Notes: generated by a model not told the origin, from the letters alone. Numbered from the stretch's first letter, positions 22,521 to 36,876 are shown. The stretch is 64,000 bases of DNA from Alnus glutinosa (GCF_958979055.1 NC_084886.1:11146654-11210653), one strand, 5' to 3'. Translations and numbers: made by a program.

Positions 22521-23421
22521 ACAAATGGAGATATTATAATATGTGAGATATAATTAGATATGTAGCCCAATTAACCTCTCTCTTTTTTTTCTTTTTCTTT
22601 TTTTTCTTTTTCTTTTTTTCCTTCTAATCAAAGTAAGAAAGGGGAAGCCCAATCAACCATTATTGCAAAGCATGTACGACTCTTCCTTTTTATAATATTG
22701 TGAGGGCTAAGGGGCTCTGCGCATCTGCCAGAGACCTCCACACGTAAATTCCTCTACTAAAAATATGGTGCTTTTTCTAACAAATGCGGCGCAAGTACAA
22801 TTAGTTGAAATCATCTTAATGAGCTTAATTCTCATACCTTTAACATTAACTTGGAACTTCTTAGGATTTTTAGGCTAACAAACAATCGTTTAGTTTGGCT
22901 TTAAAACTTCATCATATCTTGTCTTCAAGCGACAAAATTTGATAAAAAACTGTTAAATTGATATAATGTTTTTAAAACCCGTGATTTTCACTTATATTTT
23001 TAAAATGTATGTGAGAATATTTATACGTAATTTGTTAATTATACATAGGCGATAATGATAATGATAGTATATTGTACCTGAATCGGTGACTATTTTTTCT
23101 AAGTATTACTTTAAGCTTTAAGTTTTGTGACTTAATCTCCCTCTAAAAGTTATTTTTGATATAATTAATACAAAAATCCTAATTGTCAAAACTCTTGTGC
23201 CACGGTTATTGGCAATATCATGAGATTATCGCCACAATTACTGCTTTGTTATTTTAGGTCTTGCTTGGTAAAATTATTCTTAGGATGCTCCGCTTTTAAA
23301 AAAGCAAAAAATATTGGCTTGTGATTCCGTAAATCAAAGGCGCTTCAACTTGTTTGACTCATTTTCAACTTGTTGTAATTATTTTTCGTACTGTTTTCAA
23401 TTTGTATTTGTATTTGTATTT

Positions 23422-24424
23422 TTTTTTTTTTTTTTTTTAAGGAAAGTAAACACTTTCATTAATCATGAAGAAGGGGGTACATAATAACCACCAAATATGC
23501 GTACATAAGACACCACCATAAAAGGTGTACATAAGACACCACCAAAAAAGGTGTGCACCCAACATGAGCTAAAACAAGACTCAGACTAATACAGACAAAT
23601 TGTTACAAATAAAACCTAACCAACCAAAATGATGTCTCTGCGTTGGCATAAAAACTTTACTTGATCTGGGAGTAGGTCACATATTTTGGGCTAAAAGCAA
23701 TGACCAAATTAATAACCACAAAACAACCTGCCAACTGGAAAAAAAAAAAAAAAGAAAAAAAAAAAGAGAAGATAACCCACACAGAACTACCCTCTAGAGA
23801 AAACTGCCACCAATGGCGGCACGTGTGGCTCATGCGCTGCCCCAAAAGAGCCCCACAGCAGACATTCACCAACATCCCCCAATTGCCACCAGCCACAGCA
23901 AAAAGAAACGGAGCATGGTCATCACGCACAGCCCCAGGTGAAAAACACGTTAGCGCCGAGCACAGGACCTCAGCACCACCGTAACAAGCGACTCTTGAAT
24001 TAGAAGACGGAGGCGAAAAAGGCTGGAGGGTGCATGTCAAGCAGAAGACGGTGGAAAAACACAAGTCTGGCCTAAAAAATTGTGAAAAATGAAGACTTGG
24101 CCAAATCCACCGTCAAGACGGCCACTCCCCTTCAACACCTCACGGGCAAGCTTTCTTGTCAGAAAAACAAAAAACTAAAACCTCCATAACCCAAAAGGAC
24201 TAGGAGGAACACACCCAGAACCAGATTTACACTAGAGGGACAAAAACTTCACAACCCTAAAGAATGAGAGACTCAAACCTCCACAAGGAAAGCCCTAGGG
24301 AGGAACAAACGCCCCCTTAGCCCAAAGAGACTAAGGGGAGAAAGCAGAGGTTGCTTCATTTTTTGTTTTTAGAATCACCTGCTCTTTCTTTTCGAATAAG
24401 AAAAAAAAAAAAAAAAAAAAAAAA
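23422..24424 (-). mobile_element. Antisense retroposon-like block
   Basis: Begins at a T run (from about 23421) followed by AAGGAAAGTAAACACTTTCA, which on the minus strand reads as a retroposon 3' end with poly(A). The interior is markedly more GC-rich than its surroundings. The right border near the A run at 24401-24424 is uncertain. No reverse transcriptase was seen, so class is unassigned. Confidence 0.4.
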
Positions 24425-26453
24425 TAAGCTCTTCAACTTTTCATTAATTTCGTGAAGCAACTTGTGTTGCTTTTGAAAAGTAGACCAAGGATTGCTTGTT
24501 TAAACGACTGAGTTTCTCATAATATTTAGGTTAGAAGTTGCAACTCTCCCAAACTAGCCCTATATTCCTAAGTTACATTTTAAAGGGATTTATGTGAAAA
24601 CATGTATGTTTTGAAAAATTATGGGAATAAAAATGAAAAGTTTTGAATTATGTGACTGGATAGAGATTTGTTAGAGCCCATTTAAGAAAATGGTGAAATC
24701 AATTATAAAATAGATTATCACGACCAATAGTTTCATTTGTATCATTGAACACACATATATAGATAATCAGCACCTATAGTTGATATGTAAAATGGACAAA
24801 TTTTTCTTCTAAATTAGATTAGAGAAAATTATTTTAACCTAATTTTAGAACATATGATTCTCACACGCTATAAAAACACGTGTGTCACTTTAATAGATTG
24901 GAGTAAAACTTTCTCCTACATAATTTATCACAACATCTGAATTTATTTAAACTATTCATGACATATAATAAAATTTGATTAAATTATATACTAGAGCCAT
25001 CAATTATAAATGAATTTTGCATATTTGAATGACTAAATAAGACCTGTCATGTTAGAAGAGATGCAAACTCTGTTGTCCATGGACTAACCATAATAGCAGT
25101 TAAATAAGTCATTAATAAGATTTGGATATCTATAACGGAGTACTCTATGAACTATTTTTTTTGTTATCTTTTTATCCTCTAAATTTAATGTCGCTTTTAA
25201 AATTACTATTGGATCAAAATTTAATGGTGATCCAACCCAAAGCCACACTAACTTTAAAAAAAAAAAAAAAAAGACTAAAAAATGGTTCATAGCATTACTC
25301 GTAACTTAGTGCAACATGTTCGATCTTTATGATCTTGAATGAACAACTATTTTATCGGATAAAAAAAAGGCCTGTTAAATTTATCTGGGATGAAAAACTA
25401 ACAAACCCTTATTACAAATTATTCATAAATCTAATAAAGTTTGATAAATTACATATCAAAATCGTTATTTTTAAATATAAAAAAATTTCACATATTTGAT
25501 CTACTGAAACAGGACCTATTTAGTAGAAAGATTCGACCAATGATTTACATATTATCATAATAATAAAATAAAAAAAAAATCTAGAAAACCTAAATTAAAG
25601 AGATTTACTTAAATCTTACCCCTTTCTTCAAATTAATTGCGATTGATTAATTAAACATTTTAAATTCTGCAAGTACAGAATACCACGAAAAAGAAAACAA
25701 ATCAGAAAAACCTTTATCTGGCGATATGAATAGAAGCCCGAGATTTTTACGAGTTGATTAAGACGGCCAAGTCATTGGATACCTTCTTTCAGTGGCCAGG
25801 TGGAAAGCGCATTTCAATTTCTTTTCCATTTCCAATTTCTTTTGTTGGTTAAGATAAGGCCTGGTCATCCCTACTGCCGTTCTCTGGGAACTGATCCCAC
25901 GCGCCTAATGCATTTCGCACATCGCCCTTATTTTTGGCAAATACATGGGAAATGATCGAAAATAGTGTGTTTGGTAATAAGGTTGAATCATGATTTTTTT
26001 TTATTCTTTTTTACATTTTTCAAAAATAAATTATATTTTTTTTAATTTTTTTAATTTTTTTTAAAAAATTTTATCTCACAAAGTTAAACCTTGAAATTCG
26101 CATAATGAGTTAAAATTAAATTTAGATTTCAGAAAGTTCAATTTCCAAACAGACTGGGATTCCGATATCTGCAGTTGCTTGTTCGAATTGCTTGACAAAG
26201 AAGTCAAGTGCAGGTTCGTTTATTTTGATAGGCCTCGCGTCTAACTTCTTTTTATGAGACTGTTTAAATTATCATTTATAATTCGAGTAATTAATTACGA
26301 GAGATCTCTAATCCACCTTTAAGGAGGTTCAAAGGCACTAAAAAAACTAATCATAAAATGATGTTTAGAGCACTGGCAATAGTTTTTTTTATAATCTATT
26401 TTCTTTTTTAAATGCGAAGAAAATTTAAAATAATTCACAAAAGGTCACATGCA

Positions 26454-26700
26454 GCAGCTTTCTTATATATTATTTTAACACAAAATATTTCTTTTATTTA
26501 TTTCTTGTTGCTTTTCATTAGGGATCGTTTGAATCTTGTAAAAAAGATGTGAAGGTAGGTAAGGAATTTGTATTTTGTAAAGAAATAATATTTTAATGGT
26601 ATAGAAAAATATAAGAGAAATTACTGTAAAGTGTATTTAAATAGGAAAGTAAAAAATAATTTTATTTCTTAAATTTAAAAAGAAAAACAAATTGTTGTGC
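26454..26700. repeat. Dispersed repeat, copy B (about 250 bp)
   Basis: Partner of 17871-18124 in the same orientation. The left flank GAGCACTGGCAATAG (about 26368) resembles a MITE end, so the full element may start there. Confidence 0.5.
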
Positions 26701-27100
26701 TCACCTAGGCTTTCTGCCATCTTGCATGTTTGGTAAAATAAAAGCATGTAGAAATTGTTAGACCTTTTACCTTTTATGGTCAGAATTTAAAGCGGATACA
26801 TCTAATGGTGTAGATGATTTTAGATTACATAAACTTTTAAAAGACATATCGATGTTGACTTAATATAGCCGTTAGATGTACAAACTTTAAATCTTGACTT
26901 TTCATTTAAAACCATTAGATGCACTAATTTTAAATCTACACCTTTCATTTAAAATTGGTAAGGTCCGATTCTATTCCTATTTGGAGAGTGTAACGTGCTT
27001 TCTTTCAAAAAGGAGCGTGGGGTTTCCTTTCTCTTTGTGTGACTTGAAATACCATGCATGGTGGCCGTCCATCAAATTGGAAAGTCATTGAATTTGGGTG

Positions 27101-27134
27101 GATCGGATCAGATCAGATCAGATCAGATCAGATC
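27101..27134. repeat. (GATCA)n pentanucleotide repeat
   Basis: Five to six tandem copies of a 5-bp unit, each containing GATC. Confidence 0.9.
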
Positions 27135-30100
27135 GAAGAACCCCATCAGCATCTGATCAAAGACATGGCCGCCGGCCAGCCAGTCTTAAATTGGGTAAAA
27201 CCTCTCGAGCGTGAAAAGTGAAAACAAAGGCAGAGACCTTCAAACGGGTTGGTCACTGGTCTCACTAATTTCTAGCCTTTTTCCTTTCCTTTTTATTTTT
27301 TTTTTTAAAAAAAAACTTTACAGAAGGCATTTTTTTTTTTCTTTTCTTTTTCTTTGTGTAAAAGAGATATCACAAAAAATTTCTCTTTATCCTAAACGGA
27401 CTAACTTTTTATTGTTTATTTAAAGAAATATTTGTCCTCTACTAAAAGGACTACTTTTTATTAAAAAAAAAAAAAAAGGACTACGTTTTATCTTAGAGTG
27501 GGAGGCTGTGTTTGGTTAGCTAGGTTAAAAAGACAAAAGAAAGCAGTAAATTCCCCTATAAAAGAGAAGTCTATAGACTATAGCAAATTATCCCAAACCA
27601 CTAGCTAAGAATTTAACAAGTTTTAACGCCTAACAACAAATTATAGTACTAAATTCACATTATCACATAGCTTTTGGCTCAATAAAGGAGTTACTAGCCG
27701 AAAACGACAGGGTTTTGATCTCAAAAGTCAAAATTTAAAAAGTATGTCGATTGTTTTAATTATAAGTTACTTCTAACACCACTTTAAATTCTAGTGAGGT
27801 AAGTATCCACAGGAGATATGATGGACACAATAAATTAAATTAAATTATTTATAAAAATAAATAAATAAACTGAGTTATCGAATGTCATGTCTCAACCTGT
27901 GGAGATGGTAAGAACTAAGATGGTGTAATGGGATGATGTCGTTGGCAGTTTGCACTTGTCTGAGCAACCCATGAAGAACACACAGAGATATCTTCAGCCC
28001 ATGCATTTGGATGGACTCACAAAAGTCAAGTGTGTCGTTTAATTCGTACAATTTACGTCTAATCACTTAAGTTGATAGAAAATATAACATTTTCATTTAC
28101 GTGTGGGTTCAAACTTATCCTTAATATGTAAAGTTTAAACACATAAAATATTTAATTCAAATAGGATGTGAATAACATAGATTTGATTCGAATTTATGAC
28201 ATTTAACTTTGATATCATGTTAAATCATCACCTATTTCAAAAGCTTAACCTGATAGAAGATGATGAATTTAATCATTTAATCTATATTCTAACAATTTAC
28301 ACAATAATACTTGGCTCAAGTGTTAGGAGTTCCTATTTTAATCCAAATGCTGCCAAAGAAAAATCGATATATGTTCTCTTTATATTTTTAATTCAGATTA
28401 TATATAATTATACAGATTTATAAGTATATATAGTGAATATGTTTTCGCGTCATTTAAAAATGTTAAATATCGCGACTTGATTTACATTATTAGATAAAAC
28501 AAAATAAAATTTTGACAATGAAATAAATTCTTTTCATTTTACTTGAAATGGAAGATAAAAAATGATACCTTATTATAATAGACTCATTCTTTTAAATATT
28601 TTTAGTACTTTTTTTAGCTTGCCTAAAAAAAAACTTATTAGGTAAACTACATAAACCTCCTTTAACTATCAATGATATATTTGAAGGACATTATAAAAAT
28701 TGAAACATTATAAGACACATTACAAAAAAGAATAGTAATTGAAACTTAAAAGAGGGTAAATATAATGTAGTTTTTTCACAATACTTTGTTGAAAAATAAA
28801 AAATAAAGAATAAAATTGGCAAATGCAAACTGACAAGTGGGATTTTTTTATTTTTATTTTTTTCTGGACAGCTGACAAGTGGAAGTTAGTGGGTTTTGGG
28901 GGGTGAAAAGTTGAAGATGGACATTGAGAATACAATTGATCAGGGCTTTGTCTGATTGAACAATTTGTCACAGGAATTTTACCTTCTTAAGTACTGTATC
29001 CAGCTTTTCCCAAGAAAGCCTTCTAATTGCTGCCTGCATTTTAGGGTTACAGTACGTATCATTCTTAATTTTAATAATATTGCCCTGTTTCATCATTCAG
29101 AAATCCAAGGACCAGATTTTAAAGGGTCTGTCTTTCTTTTATGGTTTTAAAATAATTTTTTTTTCCTATTTTTAAACTCATAAACATATCAGATAGTACA
29201 AAAACAATTTTTAAGATTATATTTTATTTATTATTATTATTATTATTATTTTAAAAAAAAGACTTGAATCTTTATTAGTGATATATAAATAATTGCCCCA
29301 GCAGAAAACAAATCAAATCACTCTCAACATTTTCACCACATACAAACTATACACCCACGTTGCTGCCAGTAAATCACACCTTCAAGGCTACTATACTAGA
29401 CAACGAGCATCTCCTATAAAAAGGCCTCACTATTTTCGAGGTTCAAGGATCGCAATCTCTTTTCTTTAAACCTTTTGCTTAGGTTTTTTTTTTAATTAAC
29501 TTTTACCAATTTAAACATCGAAAAATATCCGATCTTTTTTGTAACTATTTTTTCTATTTTGCAGGTAAATTTACTTCAACATTTATAATTGTAAACCTTA
29601 ATAATTCTTTAAAATTGTAGAGGACCTCAATCTTATCCTCTCTTATTGTTTGTGAGGCAAATGAGCCGCTCTTTGTCTATTTAGCTTTTCCCAATGACTC
29701 ATATCTATGTTTTTGTTAAAATGAGATAAATTGACACCGTTTGATAAACAATTCTACTCTACTCTACTCTCCTCTCTTTTTTTTCTTTCACTTTTTATAT
29801 CACATCAATCATTTTTTTTATTACTATTCAAATAAAAAAAGACGTTACAAAACAAAACATTTTTATTTTTTCATACAAAAAATTACAAATTTATTTCACT
29901 TTAAATCACATCATTCAGATTTTATTATAACTATTCACAAAAAGTACGTTACTCCTAATTAAAAAGATGTTTACCAAATTAACCTAGCCATCATTGTTAA
30001 GAAATCTTGACAAATCTTGTACAGTTATCTGAATATCTGAATGAGGATTTTCCCACCAACCCCGTTTGCAGACTGAGCTCTCATTTTCTTGGTAATTCTG

Positions 30101-30168
30101 TACACCATGGCCCTTCCCGTAATGCCTTTTCGACCATAAGAAAGTTCTCTACCCAGCATTCGCAGATT

Positions 30169-30205
<37 letters not shown>

Positions 30206-30390
30206 AGATTGGGGCAGAGTCAACTCAAATATCCAGTCAAATAAATTCACTTTAGTTTTATGTGTTAGCTGTTTAATTAGATGCAAAAACAGATTTATTT
30301 TGACGAGTATGTTAGCCAAATTCTCTCAAGAGTTTGCAAACTTCTTAAGTTTTAAACCAGTTTAGGTATTAAAAATAACATTTTGCATAA

Positions 30391-30576
30391 TGAGTAATGC
30401 TACACACACTCTCACTTTTTTACACTCACTTCCACACTCTTTTACATGACTTTTAAAACTACAATTAGAATAGGGATAGATCTTTATTGAAATTTAATTC
30501 AAATATAATTTTAAAAACTACTTAAAAGAGTTTGAAAATGAGTGTGAAAAAATAAAAGTGTGTGTAGCATTACTCA
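30391..30576. mobile_element. MITE with about 40-bp inverted repeats
   Basis: TGAGTAATGCTACACACACT at the left and its inverted counterpart GTGTGTGTAGCATTACTCA at the right. Inversion continues inward through CACACTC / GAGTGTG. The TIR core (GTAATGCTACAC) recalls the GAAATGCTA ends of the two Mutator-type MITEs. No convincing target duplication was found. Confidence 0.75.
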
Positions 30577-31111
30577 CTTTATACAATAGTCAAAATCTTG
30601 ACGCTGCAAAATACAAGTACCATAGTTAATAATACGTACATATGTGATCGATATATGTACTATGTAGCATGTCAATTTTATAAAATAAAGATTGAAAAAC
30701 TAGCTAGGTGTGTTTAATAACCTAATTTTAGAAAGTGTTTTTTGTGTTTTAGTTGAAAATGTGTTTTAATGAAACATAAAGGGGAAAAACGTTATGAATA
30801 TTTTGCGAGTGTTTTAAAAGTCGGTCTGTGTACTAAGAGGTAAGTAATATCCCTTACCCCTTCTATGTTTATGTTTTATTATATGCTTTTATGTTATAAT
30901 TTACTCATGTTATAATGTTTAAGATTATCACGTGTGATGTTTAATACCATCCAAATTTTATGAAAGATAAATGTTATGATGTCCTCATGAACGTACACGT
31001 GGTACTTGTATGATTTCAAAGAAAGAAAAATTTATTTCAAGGAAGAGAGAACCTCTCTAGTGTTGCCATCATATTTTAAGAAAAAGAGTTAAAAGAAAAT
31101 TAAGAAAAAAC

Positions 31112-31942
31112 TGATGTGAACCCCGTCAAGAATAACGAGACCCAACAATGAAAGGGAGCCCAAGATCGTTCTATGGACAGATTTGAATGGAAGACCTCGA
31201 CCCGTTGTTTATGACAAACAAGAACCTCAGTATAAGGAAGACGCCACAAACGGTGGTGGAAACTCCGTTTGATAAGTCGAAATGAACGCCACGGGAAATC
31301 CCAATAAATTCGCGTAGTTTTTCAAAGAACCAAAGAGAATAAACCTCACAAGTTTTATGAATAATCAATGTCTGCATTTTCCATTGCTTATGCACCTATT
31401 TAAAGGGCTGAACATTACAAGAGAAAAAAACCCTAACATAGAAAGCCTAATTAAAGCCGAAAAATAGGTAAAGAAAGAAATCCTTACCTTCCTAAAACAC
31501 ACAAGACATGTAAGGCAATAAAGGCTGGACGCCCACCCTCCTAATCAAAGTTAAAATAAATCCCTACTTGCCTAAAAAAAAGAGTTGGAATAGGAAAGAA
31601 GAGCTGGACGCCTAGAGTCATATAGAAGGAAACAAAAGACAACATAAAAGGAAAGAAAGTGGCGCCTAAAATAGCCATGCAATCCGATCCTTCTAAAATA
31701 GACCCAAAATATTTCTTGTCAATTCTTAGCCTTGACCGGATCCTTCTAGAACTTGAATCAAGGTGACGATTCTTTGTTGCCCACGTGGATCATGCTCAAT
31801 GGGCCTCCACGAATTTGCTTGAGCCCATAACTCTTGGATGAGTCCGTTGAGTACATCCTTGAACTTCTTTGCTCGTGCTCTCGTAACCAGCCCAATTGGT
31901 ACTTAAACGAGATCCTTTGAAGCGGTGCCTTGATCTCCATCA
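31112..31942 (-). repeat. 3' LTR (complete)
   Basis: 831 bp, bounded by TGATG...CATCA. Over the 678 bp it shares with the other LTR I counted about 30 differences by eye, nearly all transitions. Part of the pol reading frame continues into it (see the polyprotein entry). Confidence 0.9.
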
Positions 31943-31955
31943 TTCCCCTCCTCTT
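31943..31955 (-). promoter_or_regulatory. Polypurine tract
   Basis: Minus strand reads AAGAGGAGGGGAA directly before the TGATGG start of the 3' LTR, the expected priming site for plus-strand synthesis. Confidence 0.75.
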
Positions 31956-34900
31956 AAAAAGGATTTGCCCTCAAATCATCACCTACATCAAAATGACTCA
32001 AATTAGTAACATTAAAAGTGGCACTTACATTGTACTCACAAGATAAATCTAGCTTGTATGCGTTGTCATTGATACGCTCGAGGACTTGGAAAGGACCATC
32101 TCCTCTTGGGAGCAATTTGGAACGTCTTTTCGCTGAGAATCTTTCTTTTCTCATATGCAGCCAAACCCAATCTCTGAGTTCAAAAACCAGGTTGCGACGC
32201 CCCTTGTTGGCTTGTGTGGCATATTGTTCCGTTCTTCGCTCAATGTTGAGTCTTGCTTTCTCATGAATCTGCTTCACAAAGTCAGCTTTCTTTTTGCCAT
32301 CTAAATTAACGTGCTCCGTCAAAGGTAAATGAGATAAATCCAATGGAGTTAAAGGATTAAACCCATACACAATTTCAAATGGCGAAAATTTGGTAGCAAA
32401 ATGAACAGCTCTATTATATGCAAACTCAACATGTGGTAAACATTCTTCCCATGTTTTGATGTTCTTTCTAATGATTGCCCTCAATAGAGTAGACAAAGTC
32501 CTATTTACTACTTCAGTTTGACCATCAGTTTGTGGATAACAAGTAGTGGAAAACAATAGCTTAGTACCTAGCTTACACCACAAAGTCTTCCAAAAATAGC
32601 TCAAGAACTTAGCATCTCTATCCGAAACAATTGTCCTAGGCATGCCATGTAATCTCACAATCTCTCTAAAGAACAAATCAGCAACATGCGAAGCGCCATC
32701 CGTTTTGTGACATGAAATAAAATGTGCCATTTTAGAAAATCTATCCACGACCACAAAAATTGAATTTCTTCCACGTTTAGTCCTAGGCAATCCTAACACA
32801 AAATCCATTGAAATATCAACCAAAGGCTCACTAGGGATTGGTAAAGGAGTATACAAACCGTTGGGCATGGCACATCTACCACAAATCCGTTCGACATCTC
32901 ATTTCATGTGAGGCCAATAGAAGTGTTCCTGCAAAAGAGCTAAAGTCTTTGCAACTCCAAAATGTCCCATTAATCCCCCACCATGTGATTCTTGCACTAA
33001 TAACTCCCTCATAGAACAGTTAGGCACGCATAGCTTATTTTCTCGAAATAAGAATCCATACCAGAGGCGATTTCCTCACAAGCTCTATATTCCTCACAAA
33101 ATTCGTGGTCTTCAGCATATAATTCTTTAATGTGTTCAAAACCAAGCAATTTTGCATAAAGTGTGGAGAGTAAGGCATACCTGCTAGAAAGTGCATCGGC
33201 GACTACATTCTCCTTACCTTGCTTGTACCGAATGACAGAATGACGTATGGAAACGTCTCTATGAACTCCACCCATCGTGCATGCCTTTTGTTTAGCTTGT
33301 GTTGGCCCTTCAAGTGTTTCAAGGACTCATGATCGGTGTGAATCACAAACTCCTTAGGCCATAGATAGTGCTGCCACGTCTCTAAAGCCCGAACCAATGC
33401 ATCCAACTCCTTGTCATAAGTTGGGTAGTTTAAGGCTGCCCCGCTGAGTTTCTCGCTGAAGTAAGTAATTGGTCGTCCTTCTTGCATAAGAATAGTGCCT
33501 ATACCAATACCTGAAGCATCACATTCAATTTCAAACATTTTAGAAAAGTTAGGTAAAGACAACAAAGGTGCGTTAGTCAGTTTTTCTTTGATTAATTGAA
33601 ATGCTTTCTTTTGTTCTTCTCCCCATTGAAATCCAACGTTCTTCTTGATCACTTCGGTAAGCGGTGCGGCTAAGCTACTGAAGTCCTTCACGAACCGCCG
33701 GTAGAAACTAGCAAGTCCATGAAAACTACGAACATTACCTACACTTGTGGGGCTCGGCCAATCTTGGATTGCACGTGCCTTCTCTTCATCAACCTGTATA
33801 CCTTGTGCACTAACAACAAATTTCAAAAATACAAGCTTATCGGTGTAAAAAGTGCACTTCTTTAAATTAGCAAACAACCTTTCTTTCCTTAGCACATCTT
33901 AAACGAATTTCAAATGTACTACATGATCGTCTATGTTTTTGCTATAAATGAGTATATCATCAAAATAGACAACAACAAATCTGCCTATAAATGCACGCAA
34001 AACATGTTAATAAGTCTCATAAAGGTGCTCGGAGCATTAGTCAAACCAAAATGCATAACTAACCATTCATACAAACCATATTTTGTTTTAAAGGCAGTTT
34101 TCCATTCATCTCCTTCTTTTATCCTAATTTGATGATAACCACTTTTTAAATCAATCTCAGAAAATATGCAAGAACCATGCAGCTCATCTAACATATCATC
34201 TAAGCGTGGGATAGGATGACGATACTTTACTGTTATGTTGTTGATGGCTCGGCAATCAACGCACATTCTCCACGTCCCATCCTTCTTAGGTACAAGTAAG
34301 ACCGGAACCGCACATGGGCTCATGCTCTCCCTCACGTGCCATTTCTCCAACAATTCACTTACCTGCCGTTGAAGCTCCTTTGTCTCATCAGGATTGCTCC
34401 TATAAGCTGGTCGGTTTGGGATGGTTGCACCGGGAACAAAATCAATTTGATGTTCAATCCCTCGGATTGGAGGTAACCCATATGGTGTTTCCTCGGGGAA
34501 GACATCATCGTACTCCTGCAAAAGACAAACAATAGAACTATGCAAAGCAACGTCAAGTTCGTTAGTGTGTAAAAGTGCCTCTTTGTATAAAAGTACAATC
34601 ATCGGCTGTTTTGAAAACATTGCTTGCTTGATCTCACTCACTTTTGCATAGAAATTCTTTTGTTTTCTCTCTGATTTTCTCTCAAGGGCCAAACTTTGAT
34701 TTTCTTTTTCTCTCTCATTTTTCTCGGCCTCTCTCTGATTTTCACTCTTTTTCTTTTGCTCACTCTCTTTCTTTTGATCATTCTCCTTTTGTAATCTCAC
34801 TTGATCCTCGTATACTTGCTGCGATATCAATGGTACAAGAGTGATTGATCGTTGATTAAGTACAAAAGAGTACTTGTTCGTAAAGCCATCATGCTTCACT

Positions 34901-36450
34901 TGCCTATCGAACGGCCATGGATGCCCTAGCAATAAGTGTTCCACCTGCATCGGTACTACATCACACAACACTTCATCTTCGTATTTACCGATTCGAAATG
35001 AAACTAAGACTTGCTTGTTCACCCTTATCTCACCACTATCATTTAGCCATTGTAACTTGTATGGTCTAGGGTGCTTTACCATTGGCAATCCCAATTTCTC
35101 CACCATAATTGTGCTTGCAACATTAGTACAACTTCCACCATCAATAATCACACTACATACCTTGTCTTTAACGTAGCACCTAGTGTGATAGATGTTCTCC
35201 TGCTGTACTTCATCAACTCCTTTTGCTTGCAAGCTCAATGCTCTCTTCGCCACCAATGTCAATGCGTCAGGGACTAAATACTCCTCCTCGGAAACATCCT
35301 CCAATGGCGGCATGTCGTCGGTGTCGAAATCTTCATCATCGGTCATAATTTCACCATTGGCTTGCAACACCATGACTTGCTTGTTTGAGCATTGACTTGT
35401 TATGTGGCCCTTGTCTTGACATCTAAAACATTTAATATCACAATTCCTAGAGGTAGAGGCTTCGGTTTTACCTTGAGGAACGTGGCTGGTGGTCGCGGAC
35501 TTGGGCTCGGGTTTGGGTGTTTGTGACTTGTCCAGCGGCTTGGCATGACTCGATTTCCAAGAGGTAGAACTAGAGTTATGGCCTGCACGTGTCCCACTCT
35601 CTCTCTTGAGTTGTTGTTAAACTTTGATAGCCATATGCACCATATCTTCCAATTCCACATAATGATGCATCTCTACCTTATCATGGATCTCCCGGTTTAA
35701 GCCAAGTAAAAATCTAGCCATTGTAGCCTCTCGATTCTCCTTTACATTAGCGCGGATCATAACAATCTCCATCTCCTTGTAGTAATCCTCTACGCGTTGA
35801 CTCCCTTGTCTAAGACCTTGTAGCTTTTTGTACAACTCTCGCTAGTAGTAACTTGGAACGAACCGCTTTATCATCACTACTTTCATCTCCTCCCATGTGT
35901 CTATTGGGCGTTCTCTATTCCGCCTCCTGTTTATCACAAGTTGATCCCACCAAGTAATAGCATATTCAAAAAATTCAATCACGGCTAATTTTACCTTCTT
36001 TGTCACAGAGTAGTTGTGGCAATCAAACACGAACTCCATCTTCTTCTCCCACTCAAGATATGCCTCAGGATCAGATCTACCTTGAAAGGACAAAATCTTC
36101 ATCTTAATACCACCCAAGTTGTTATCTTCGCGATTCCTAGCTTCTCTAAATCTTCCTCAAGGTCTCCTATTGTTAACAATGGAATCCCAATCTTCTTCTT
36201 CATCAAAACGAGACCCATAACGCTCTTCATCCTCCTCCCTTGGTGGAACTCTTTCCCTTCTACGCAAATTATGACTGTTTTGTGGTTGCTCCTCATGTCT
36301 ATTCTCTATCTGATCTATCCGTTCGTGAACCTGCTCCATCTCCATCTTCATCACACGCCTCATCTCACTCATCATGGCCTCCATAAACACTTTCGGATCA
36401 GCCAATTTTGTATCATCTTCGGCAATGCTCTTACCACTATCGTGAGACAT
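31954..36450 (-). pseudogene. Gag-pol polyprotein of the Gypsy element, broken
   Basis: Gag starts at 36450 (MSHDSGKS) and runs through a capsid region with in-frame stops at about 35842 and 35617 to a zinc knuckle ([14 protein letters not shown], about 35390-35432). Protease has [10 protein letters not shown] (about 35130). RT runs to the YFDD box (33957-33968), but a single-base deletion near 34005 shifts the frame just before it and a stop follows near 33899. RNase H ([31 protein letters not shown]) spans about 33560-33290. Integrase keeps [16 protein letters not shown] and GQTEVVNR for its DDE triad (32868-31954), but about ten codons seem missing between its zinc-finger part and the core near 32870. 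No chromodomain was seen. Confidence 0.92.
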
Positions 36451-36832
36451 GATTGCTGCAAAACAAAGGTTAGAAAAAAAAAAGAACCTCACGAATCACT
36501 CCCTTGCGTGTTTACACTCAAGAATGTGGATCACTCTCCACTCGTGTTTCACTCAAAAGAATATGGCTTTTACCCTCTGATGTTCTCACCACTTTTGCTT
36601 TTTTCCACTCGATAATTCTCTTTCAGTTCTTTTGAAACTAAACAAACAACTCAAAATTTCCAGCAACAATTTACCCAGAACTAATCAAGGAATCTCAGAT
36701 TTGAACACAAGGAATATGGAAATTTTCAAATTAGAATTAGAAGGAATAAGGCAGTTTGGAATTTTGGAAGCACAGAATAGTGAATTTTTTATTTTTATTT
36801 TTTTTTCGGACTCCTTTCTGTCTTCTTCTTCG

Positions 36833-36876
<44 letters not shown>

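Larger units (their letters stand above)
22521..31111. other. Long AT-rich intergenic stretch
   Basis: No host gene recognised over 8.6 kb. Contents I can support: an antisense retroposon-like block (23422-24424), a dispersed repeat copy (26454-26700), a 5-bp tandem repeat (27101-27134), a GA microsatellite (30171-30202) and a MITE (30391-30576). The rest is AT-rich with frequent homopolymers. Confidence 0.5.
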
